A stretch of 64,000 bases of DNA, from NCBI RefSeq assembly GCF_029852145.1, contig NC_079973.1, positions 18,246,422 through 18,310,421 of the forward strand, read 5' to 3'. The position numbers and the translations under genes were made by a program. This document shows positions 33,517-43,350 of the stretch, in pieces (position 1 is the first letter of the stretch; each line of letters begins with the position of its first letter). The notes below the pieces were generated by a model. It was not told where the DNA came from. It saw nothing but the letters and a program-made list of their open reading frames with translations, and did not search any database. The DNA comes from Microplitis mediator. Taxonomy: Eukaryota > Arthropoda > Insecta > Hymenoptera > Braconidae.

Positions 33517-36500
33517 TATAAGTTAGAAGAACTTCGACGCTATGAGGAGCTGGACCGATAGTTTTATAAAGAGATTTCATCAACTCTTCTCTTTGTACCT
33601 CAAAACGAAGACACTGAAAAAACACATGGTTCGGCGTCTCCTCAGACCCCTCACATGGACACAATGGAGATGGAACTATACCAAATCTTGCTAGACTGGA
33701 TCTCAGGGAACTGTGACCACTTCTTAAACGAAGTATAGACACAGTAGCACGTCTATTCAATTTAATATGACTAAACCAAGGCTTGCTCAAACTAGAATAA
33801 TAATTTTGGAAATAATACTTTCCTCTATTGGCCCCGGAATCAACACACCACCTTTCAAAGTCATATCTTAGCATCTCCTTCCACTCCCGTTTAAAATCAC
33901 TCTCTGGTAAGCTCAACGAAGTATCTCTGCCTACGAGTATCGCATCTTTCGCAACTCTATCCGCCATTTCGTTCCCCTTGATCCCACAGTGAGCAGGAAT
34001 CCAAAAAAGTCTAATGCGTTTACCCGAAATTGTAAGCTTTCGTATCCGACTCCGTAAATGAAAAATTATATAAGATTTATTACCCACATTCCGATCTGAT
34101 ATCAAGGCTTGAAGGACACTTCTCGAATCCGTAAAAATTGTAAAACACTTACACTCCGATTTTTCGATTAGAGATAAAGTCTCAACAATAGCCATAGCTT
34201 CTAAGGTGAAAATTGACGCATCCTTTGGGGCCCTAAAATAATGTTCCACCGACTCATCCCATTCAATCACTGAGAAGCCTCCAAAAAGCTTATTTGGAGC
34301 TTTAGATCCATCCGTAAAGAAACACGTCGTAACATTTAAAAAATCGTGAAAGATATCTCTGAAGAGCCCTTGACAGTCAGCCGCGACTAAAGCATTCTGG
34401 ACTACGAGAAGTCTTAATAAGATGACTAACTTTTTCAACATCACGGAAACAGGTAGTTAGATTGGTGGGTCCTTCTCTGTTGACTACAGTAGGGTTATCC
34501 TCAATGTCTATGATGTCATATAAACTCCTTATAGCCTTATGGTCCTGCCTTGCAAATGCTCTGGTTAAAAAATTACGGGCTAGGTATCTAAATCTTAAAT
34601 CCAAAGTAGGCTCCTTTGCCTCAGCTAGAATGATGTTTGTAGGCGTAGTCGAAGAGAAACCTAAAGCTGCCCTCAATGCTCTGAACTGGATCCTGTCCAA
34701 TAGATTACTATCAGACTTAGTAAGTTTATGGAACAAGAAGCCACCATATTCTATTCTGGACCTAATTAAAGCCCGGTATAAACCCAGAAGCAAAGATGGG
34801 TCTGCTCCCCACCAAGTTCGTCTTAGACATCCTATAGTTTTTAGTGCATTACAGCATTTCTTACCTACCTCCTTAATGTGGTCACTCCATTTGAGAGCAG
34901 AATGCAGATGCATTCCTAAAAAACGGACATTTTCGCAGTTTTCAGTTTCACTACCAGCAACATTAATTTTCCACACTTTGCGACCTTTAACCTTTTTCCC
35001 GTTTTCTTTCTTTTGTGTTTCCGAGTTATTTCTACTAAAAACTTAGTTTTTAACACAGAAAGTTCTAAACCTAACCGATATAATTCATGACAAATCTCAA
35101 TCATTATATTTTCTAAGTTATTAATGGCTATTTGAGTAGATTTATTGCATGAGGAAATACAAACATCATCAGCATACTGAACAACTTCACAAGCTCCATT
35201 CCGATTTACAATCCCGTCTAAATCCATGACATAGATCGCGTAAAGAATGGGACTAAGGACACTGCCCTGCGGGAGACCACGATACACCCATTGAGATTCA
35301 TCAATCTCTCCGAATTGGAATTTAAGGCACCGTTCTGAGATTACATTATATACGAATGACACCATTTTGGGTGGAAAACCCAGACACTTTCGTTTCTCGA
35401 CAAAAACATCTGGCAAGACATTATCATACGCAGATTTAATATCCAGAAATAGAGCAGCAGTGACTAAACCTTCTTTAAATGCTTTAAGAATACCCGCACA
35501 CAAGATTGTAAGATTGTCTGCACAAGACCTATTTTTCCTGAAACCATGCTGCGCCTCGGGTAATTTACCCTGATATTCCAACCACCACATTATCCGGTTA
35601 TTAACCATTTTTTCCATCACTTTGGAAAGACACGGTACAAGAGAGATAGGACGATATTTATTTTCTTCTGCTTTAGGTATAAAAAAAATTGAATATTTCC
35701 TCCACTCTATCGGAAAAGATTGCGACTCAAAAAAATGATTGTATAGTTCAAGCAACAACCGCCTACCACCTTCAGGCAAATTATGCACCATATTATAATC
35801 TATTCCATCCAGTCCAGGACTTGAGCTTAAGTTTAAGTTAGCAATAGCGTAATTTAATTCTTCCATGTTGAAAGGTAGGTCCAAAAATAAATCCCCTTGT
35901 TGATAGTCAAAATCCGGTTTCTGAGGTTTCACCCACGGGGGACATAGCTCTTCAATCATTTTGCGAACAGCCTTAATTTTAATTTCACTATACTCATTCA
36001 TATTTTCTTTGAGATTCCATCTTTTCTGAAACCCTTTGATTCGACTCCAAAGAAACTTAGGATTAGTATCCTTAGAAAGACTTTCGCAAAACTTCTTAAA
36101 ACTCGATTCTTTAATCTGTTTAAAACCTAATGAAGCTTGAACCTGCATTTCTTTGAAAGCTAGAAAATTCTCCGCGGACCTATTAAACTTAAACTTTTCA
36201 AGACTTGCTCTTCTCAATCTCACCAGCTTATCGCACTCCTGATTCCACCATACGCAAGGTGGTCCTTTCTCTCTAGGTGGAGCAAGAAGTGAGTTTTTTT
36301 CTTTCTTTCTCTTTTTCGGGAGATTTGGAGTTGCCGAACGAACCCATTCCTCTAACGCCGCTGAGAACGTGGAATATTTAACTTGTAACTCACAATTTGA
36401 ACGTAACAAATCAGCAATGTCTCCAGTGTTTTTAAGACAGTTGTCCCTAAAGATTGACCAATCCACTGACCGATTATATAATCTGTTCGAGGATTTACAC

Positions 36501-37195
36501 TTTAAATCAGCTTGAGCCCCTGCCTTGTATTCTGTTATAATAGGAAAATGATCACTCCCCCAAAAATCGTTATTAACCCTCCAATTAAACAACCAGGACG
36601 ATTGATAATCAACAAAGGTTAAATCAATCATTGACTCAGTACCGGAAGCAGGACACAGGTGAGTCGATCTACCATCGTTCAAACAGAAAGCAACATTATC
36701 TTCTAAACAATCAGCTAACGCTTTACCTATCTTACAATCATGAGAGCTACCCCACATGTAGTGATGCGCATTGAGATCACCCCCAACTAAGAAATGACCA
36801 GAAAACTGGTTGAAAAATTCAAGCCATTCATCTTTATCAATCTGTTCAGACAAAGGAGGTCTATAACAAGAAACAATTGTAATAAAACCACCACTAAGAC
36901 CCAGTCTAATAGCACAAACTTCCATCTTGCCATTGCAGTCACCTAGACCCCAAACCACCGTATATTTCAGAGTATTTCTTACCAAAATAGCCACCCCAAT
37001 CCAATATTACCACATCGGTCCTTCCTCACTACGTCAAAGTTCTTCAAATACAAAGTATTTTTGTTATTTTTAAGCCACGTCTCTGAAATTAAAAAAATAT
37101 CAATATTAGTTGAATTACGTTCTAATTCTACCACCTTATTTTTAATACTCCTCGCATTCCATTGTACTATACTAATAACATTTGGGTTAGAACGT

Positions 37196-38750
37196 TTAAG
37201 TATTGCCATAATCACAATGAAGTTGAACTGTTCTCATGATACGTTTAATTAGCTGCCCTGCATCCGGTGCCATCGTCAAAGCTTCAAACAGCCGTTGTAA
37301 AGCTTCTCCAATAACTTCAGCCAAATTCGCTCCCGTACTCTGATTCTGAACACTTGACTCGTGCTGGTTATCATGTTCTTCCTGATGATGGTTATTACTA
37401 GACTTCTGGGTAAGAGACTGACTCCAATCAGACTTTCGATTCAGTTCCCTTTTCTGACTTTGGAACTGGACATTGCTATTATCCGCCTTTTCTGGTAATG
37501 GTGGAAAGTCTTTTAATGATCTATTAATTTGTCTTTTCTCAGTACTCTTCTTACTATCCTCCCCATTCTCTTTGTATCGAAGAATTCTTTTTGTCTCAGT
37601 AAAAGAGACATTGTCACGAGCCATAACTTGTTTAATTTCAACTTCCCTGGCTCTACTAGGACATCGAGAGTCTAAAGCACTGTGAACCCCTCCACAGTTT
37701 ACGCACCTCTTGGTATTTGCACATTTCTCTCCCTCAGCACGAACATGAACTTGACCACATTGAAGGCAGACTTCTTTATTAACACACTTGCTGCTGATGT
37801 GTCCCAAACGACCACATTTGTAGAAAATCCGTACCGGTGGAACGTACTCAGCAATTGGCAGTAAAACTCCCCACATTCTTATTTGATGCGGCAAACTCGT
37901 AGATTCAAAAGTAACACAGACTGAAGAGGAGTCAATCCACTTTGTTTCTCTGCCTGTGCCACTCTCTTGAATGCTAGACAAATTTTGCTTGGCTCTTTTT
38001 TTAAGTCGAGAAACATCTACTACCCGCATACCTGAATTTTCACTAGTGATTGTATCTTTAATTTCATCCATACTGAGATCAGTTAGTACACCACGTAAAA
38101 CCCCTTTGCGGAAAACAATAAATCTTGGGACATATGCATCGTCCACTAGGTTTAAGCTGTTGATTAGACAAACACGCATTAGCGCTTTCTCTTGTATTAA
38201 AGGTAAGCCTCCAAACATTCCTAGAGCTTCGTGAAATATTATCGAAACGAACTGAAGCACGGGTTAACTTACGTGCAACTTCAAGTAAATTAATTTCCTT
38301 TTCCTTTACCTTTTCCTTTTCCTTTGCTTTATCATCTACACGCGGTCGAATAAAAACTGCAAAGGGACCTTTGTCCCGAGAGTTATACTTAAACTGACCC
38401 TCTAATGATGATATTTTCACCAGGCTTTCCTGAGATATTGATTGATTATTCTCTAAATTATCATCTTGATTGCAAATGCTACTTGCTGTTTCATCTAGAT
38501 CCATATTCCGGTCATCAGCTATTATTTCATTGTTGACTTTATATCTCTTGTTGCGCTTCCCTGTCAAATCTTCGCCGTTTTTATCTTTTCCTTTCTTATT
38601 AGCTGTCATAACTTCTGCAAACTCACGAAAATTCAAATTTGTAATTCCAGCTCTTCTAGCTTCAAGATATCTTTTAAATAATTTATCTGCCACTAGCTCA
38701 TTCTTGTGGGAGGGAGTATTCCCTCCCCTCTGACTCTTAGCCCTAGTCAA
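37196..38750 (-). pseudogene. I-like LINE ORF1, Gag-like protein, one frameshift
   Basis: The N-terminal frame (from 38750) is charged and contains a Lys/Glu repeat (KEKEKVKEKE) before a conserved-looking domain. The frame shifts between about 38160 and 38180, and the second frame carries the rest (LVDDAYVPRFIVFRKGVLRG). Zinc knuckles are FYKCGRLGHISSKC, CLQCGQVHVRAEGEKC and CVNCGGVHSALDSRC. The first has Phe in place of its first Cys. A polar Gln/Ser-rich C-terminus follows. It binds element RNA in intact relatives. Confidence 0.8.
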
Positions 38751-38790
38751 GGTTGAGGTTATGCTCTATAAACTTAAACGAAACACTAAA

Positions 38791-39118
38791 TAGTGTCCCG
38801 TGTGCGCATACGTTTTAATTCAGTAATTAACTTAAACAAAATCTTCTTTAAATCACAAAATATTTTAATCAATTACGTTTTTTCACGTCCAACCGTCTTT
38901 TTCGAATCTCTCCTTCATATATTTTGTTATGAGCCTTTAACCGGTGCTGCATCTAGGCGGCTTTTTTTTGCACAACTCTTTTTTACTTTCTTTCTATTTT
39001 TTTGACGTCAAATGTTGACATAAACAGTAGCGTGATAGTAGCAAAAAAATTTTTGTTTTTTTTGTTTTACTCTATAATTGAGGGATACAAGTTATTTTGA
39101 CTTCAAAATTAAATAAGC
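38791..39118. other. Non-coding DNA upstream of the I-like LINE
   Basis: Could include the LINE 5' UTR. No ORF with features; the 70-codon plus ORF at 38793 is hydrophobic and T-rich. Confidence 0.4.
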
Positions 39119-39529
39119 GTTATGAGACGTGCACTTTTGAATTTTCCAAACTTTTTTATACTACATTGAGTAGTTGTGGAGCCTACAAAGTTTTACCACA
39201 TTAAAGTAGTAAGCAGAACTCCTATAGTAAAGAAATATCATGCACACTGTGGTTTATGTTACTACAGTTGTCAATGCGGCGACCACAAAGTGTAGTACAA
39301 TTTTTACTAGTTTGGTGTGGTAAATTCAACTCCAGCATTTTTTTACGTGTATATTATACACAAAAGAACGAATGAACCAAGTATTTATTTTTTTATTTAT
39401 TTATTTATATACATGTTTTTCGAGAGGTACATATATACATTGTATTTAGTTAAAACTCTCATATAACATGGACGAGGTGCGCATGCTAGACAAGTAATAA
39501 ATTATAGAGATAATAATACAGGTGTGTGA

Positions 39530-40503
39530 CCAAGCAGAGGTAGTAGAATAGATCATGTTTCGGAGTGAAGGGTGCGGCGGTTGATGACAGCTACCAGAAA
39601 CCGGGCCAGGTTTTCCATTTCATTTTTAGAGTAGATGTTTAGGATTTTAAGCAGGTGGAGGTTGAGGGGATAAGTTTCGATGATACTTTTGAAGTGGCAG
39701 ACTTTTAGATCCTCCAGGGTTGGGCTACTTGTTATGATGTGTTCGACTGTTTCAAGGCTGTCTCAGCATGATTTGCATGGCAAACTAAGGGAGAGGTAAA
39801 GTCTGTACTGTACCCAAGGCATGAGATGCAACAAACATATTTATTAGCGAGTCGAAGTTGAGTGACCATCATACGGGAAAGATTTAGCGGATATCGGATT
39901 TTTAAGTATCTCGGTGTGCCCAAGCTTTGGCTCCAGAACAGCTGCGATTGTAGTGAAGATGATCGGAGGTATTTTTCGTAGTCGAGTCGTTTAGCTCTAT
40001 TATTAATTGCGTCCAGAAATGTGGGTTGGTGCTTTTCCCAGAATTTCGGGTCCAGGTTGGCGAACATATCCGGTACCGATACTTCTTTTAAAATGTTTTT
40101 GAATTTAGCGACCCAGTTGACTGGGTCTTGCAAGTTGGGTTGTTTTCTAGGTTTATTGGATAGATGAGGCAGATTTTAGGCCATAGATCTTCACCCATCT
40201 TAAGAATTTTTAGTACCAGTTCCACATTTGACTGATTGCCATCACGGAGAGTTGTATGATACCCGTTTCAAGCCTGATCATATATCCAGGTGTGTTCCTG
40301 GGAAGTAACAGTATTTTTCTGAAGAAGTCGTCTTGAGCCTTATTGACAATATCGAGGTGATCCAGACCCCATGCTTCGATTCCATAGAGTGCAGTTGCCC
40401 AAGAGTCTGATTTTGCTTTACTTAGGATGGAGCACGCTGTGCCTGCCGCGATTTTAGCTTTGCGTAGCGCTGCCTTCACTGCCGAGCTGCCCTTGGTTGC
40501 ACT
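39530..40503 (-). pseudogene. C-terminal fragment of the third LINE ORF2
   Basis: The frame from about 40503 reads VKAALRKAKIAAGTACSILS and ALYGIEAWGLD, the post-RT thumb region, followed by a second frame (40133-39732) containing WVAKFKNILKEV and TPRYLKIRYPLNLSRMMVTQ. A third piece ends near 39540 (ETVEHIITSSPTLEDLK), reached after a TGA and a frameshift near 39760. It is the direct continuation of the RT fragment at 48536. Confidence 0.75.
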
Positions 40504-41044
40504 ATCCCGGGAAAAAATGATCAGACCTGACCATGCCTGTTCATGTATGATCAGGCTTGAAATTAGACCTGATCATGCCTGTTCATGTATGATTAGGCCT
40601 GAAATTAGACATGATCAGGCCTGATCATACCTGTCCATGCCTGTTCATGTCTGAAGCGTTGAATACACTCAGGCCTGATCATGCCTGTTCATGTCTGAAG
40701 CGTTAAATACAGTCAGGTCTGATCATGCCTGTTCATACCTGTTCATGCCTGGTCATGTCTGGTCATGTCTGTTCATGCCTGTTCATGTCTGAAGCGTTAA
40801 ATACGCTCAGGCCTGATCATACCTGTCCATGCCTGTTCATGCCTGGTCATGTCTGAAGCGTTAAATACGCTCATGCCTGATCATACCTGTCCATGCCTGT
40901 TCATGTCTGGTCATATATGTTCATGTCTGTTCATGGCTGTTCATGTCTGCTCATAGATCTAAAATTTTGTTGACTAAGAATCTATCACGTATAAGATTTT
41001 TATTACTTGAAGTTCATACGAAACTTACCTTTCAACTAAATCTC

Positions 41045-41107
41045 TTAGGTCAGTGGGTAGCGAGTTACACTGTCGAGCGCAAGTTCCACGGTTCAAATCC
41101 TGCATAC
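41045..41107 (+). repeat. tRNA-like sequence, probable SINE head or tRNA pseudogene
   Basis: A-box-like TAGGTCAGTGGGTAGC and a perfect B box GGTTCAAATCC, followed by a T/A-rich run. T-stem pairing fails beyond two base pairs, so it is not a working tRNA. It directly precedes the TIR element at 41139. Confidence 0.6.
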
Positions 41108-41873
41108 GCCCGAATTTTTTATTTTTTTTATTTTTATACCCGGGAAAAAATGATTTTGCCTAATTATATATAATTATATATGATTATATATGGAATATAT
41201 ATAATTATATATGGTATTATATATACTTATATATGGTTATATATAGGCCTATATATAAGTATATATAGGCCTATATATAAGTATATATAGCCTTATATAT
41301 AATTAGACCTAATTATACCGGGAAAAAAATGATTTTGCCTGATTATATATAGAATATATATGGTTATATATAGACCTATATATAAGTATATATAGTCTTA
41401 TATATAATTAGACCTAATTATACCGGGAAAAAAATGATTTTGCCTAATTATATATGATTATATATAGAATATATATGGTTATATATAGACCTATATATAA
41501 GTATATATAGCCTTATATATAATTAGACCTAATTATACCGGGAAAAAAATGATTTTGCCTAATTATATATGATTATATATAGAATATATATGGTTATATA
41601 TAGACCTATATATAAGTATATATAGCCTTATATATAATTAGATCTAATTATATCCCGGGACAAAATGATTTTGCCTAATTATATATGATTGTATATGGAA
41701 TATATATAATAGTATATACCCATATATAGTTGTACATGGGTCTATATATGATTAGATCTGATTAGACCTGACCTATATAGACCCATATATAGTAATTTTT
41801 ATTATATTTTAGATCTTTAAATCTATATATAATCAAATATAAATTAATTATTTATATATATATATATATATAT

Positions 41874-42766
41874 TGAGACAAATCGCTTTTTGTCTTCGCG
41901 ATTTTTACCAGCAGCCACCAGAATTCGCGGGTTGAACCCTGGCTTAGGCTGGCCTCTAACAAATTTTATTTTACTTGGACAGAGCAGTGGGCTGGAGTTC
42001 TTGCAAAGCAAAGACCCGCACTTATTCAAACTCGGCAACGTATGAGAAAACTTATCAACTTACCTCACGGCTTATAAAATTATAGAATATTCTTATTGAT
42101 GGTCGAATTACTATTTGTAACTTAATTAATATTTATTTTATCAGACTATTTGATAAGCTTACCAGTAAAATAGGAAATAAATAGGATGAACAGATAGTGG
42201 ATACAGTGAATGATTGACAATTGCAATGATTGTTTATTGCCAATTATAATAATAAAAATTACTTACAAGAAAGTGCAAGCGCTGGATATAATGTAGACAG
42301 ATGCGTGGCACAGTATAATTTTATTTCGCGAATATATCACCGGTAACGTACAGTAATATTTAATGGAACTAACTTTGTTTATAATAATCAGTAAACTTGG
42401 ACAGTAAAGTATATCGCAAGAGAATTGCTATTAATACAACTATAACGCAAATTAATTTCCCGATTTACAAAGTAGTTATCCGTATTAACAAAGTCGCAAA
42501 TAAATTGCTAGTATATGACAGTAAAACTAAATTATACGTCTTATCACTAATTGATCCAGGATCGAAGTGAAGTTCAATCACCGTAAGGTCTTAGGGCTGA
42601 GTTTTTGGGCTCGCTCCCCACTTCCCCTCACGGTCATGCGTTGAGGTGATAACTAGTCATGTGACCATGGCACTATGACTAGCTTTAGGTGGTTTAGACG
42701 GCAACGAGACGGCGAAAAATGGGAACCGCAAGGCTGAGAGAGAAGATGACAATTCACATTGTCTCA
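41874..42766 (-). repeat. Long terminal repeat (3' LTR in element orientation)
   Basis: 893 bp, same length and apparently same sequence as 46733-47625. On the minus strand it starts TGAGACAATGTGAATTGTC. The minus ORF at 41844-42038 lies within it. Confidence 0.9.
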
Positions 42767-42779
42767 ATCCCCCCCACCA
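42767..42779 (-). promoter_or_regulatory. Polypurine tract
   Basis: Minus-strand TGGTGGGGGGGAT lies directly before the 3' LTR, the usual place for the plus-strand primer. The stretch from here to 43350 is non-coding. Confidence 0.75.
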
Positions 42780-43350
42780 AGCCAAGGTTACCTTTTTGAC
42801 CTCTCGTCTAGGTTGTCCGACTGAAAAGAATGATTTAGTTTATTTACAATATTTACAATGCGCGTAAATCGCCTTAATAATGGCAAGTAGATCACCGTAA
42901 ATGCTTGGCAAGTATTGCCGTAATATAAAAATTGATTTTATGAAAATATTTACAGGTATTGCCAGTCGTAAGGGATACTAAAAATATTAGAGTTTAGTCA
43001 CCCTTTTCAGGTTCACTTCTATCCTGGGACTTCGATCTGGATCAGCCTAGAAGTGTATAGTTACCGCTTACGAACTAATATTACAAGATACTGTTAAAAA
43101 TAATTTCGTAATATTTACAATTAATAATTAAATACAAATATTTTTTTTGAAAGTCTGAGGACTGTAGAGGAGTAATACTATTTAAAAATTTCGATTTTTC
43201 AGTCTGCCAACTGCTCCCAGACTCGACGCTGTAATTAAAAATTATTACAATTGGCAATAATAAATGAAATGAATGAATGAGATGAGTATGAATTTGATGG
43301 AAAATGTTGTTGGAGTATATCCATGCATGACAAATTTTCTTATCAACTAC

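Larger units (their letters stand above)
31759..37215 (-). pseudogene. I-like LINE ORF2, endonuclease-RT-RNase H polyprotein, frameshifted and split
   Basis: The endonuclease starts at 37215 (ISIVQWNARSIKNK; later ISETWL), shifts frame near 36985, and continues with VGGDLNAHHYMWGS and GSDHFPI. RT motifs are FLDIKSAYDNV (A), GLPQGSVLSPILY (B) and YADD at residues 607-610 from the ATG at 36994. Frameshifts near 35000 and 34400 follow. RNase H has all its acidic residues (TDGSK, LEAMAIVETL, FTDSRSVLQAL, and the PAHCGIKGNEMAD box). At 33517 the frame meets the TIR element. Beyond it, taking one TA, the same frame continues from 31879 with SHDIIKILSRFINAID to a TGA at 31759-31761. Confidence 0.85.
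31700..38790 (-). mobile_element. I-like non-LTR retrotransposon (endonuclease, RT, RNase H), defective and interrupted
   Basis: The minus-strand order is ORF1 with CCHC knuckles (38750-37196), then ORF2 with APE endonuclease, RT and RNase H (37215 to 31759, split by the TIR element at 31880-33516). RNase H after the RT points to the I group rather than Jockey. Several frameshifts inactivate it. The 3' UTR and tail lie somewhere around 31600-31760 and the 5' UTR is upstream of 38750; neither end is sharp. Confidence 0.85.
30941..39154. mobile_element. 8.2-kb insertion in B bounded by TGCACG(C/T)CTCATAA inverted repeats, carrying an I-like LINE
   Basis: Compared with element A the sequence breaks after ccacaaaataagtat and resumes with tttatactacattgag. 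The left boundary reads TTGCACGCCTCATAAGCGAA, the right GCGTTATGAGACGTGCACTT then ttgaattttccaaactttt. Fourteen bases are inverted between the ends. The left end belongs to the GCGAAGC-hairpin family. 31008-31699 between the left end and the LINE holds no recognisable gene; the 74-codon minus ORF at 31376-31600 lacks features. Confidence 0.6.
27428..39349. mobile_element. TIR element B, sister of A, expanded to 11.9 kb by nested insertions
   Basis: Left CACGTAAAAAAATGTGTAGT, right CAGCATTTTTTTACGTG, flanked by TA (27426-27427, 39350-39351). Pieces collinear with element A are at 27428-27452, 28305-28349, about 30705-30940 and about 39155-39349. The intervals between them are insertions: 27453-28304, 28350-30704 and 30941-39154. 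Confidence 0.8.

Noticed and set aside
34462..35046. 194-codon plus-strand ORF
   Set aside because: Shadow of the LINE RT/C-terminal region on the opposite strand.
41045..41107. Functional tRNA gene
   Set aside because: Perfect B box but T-stem pairing fails and acceptor ends do not pair convincingly.
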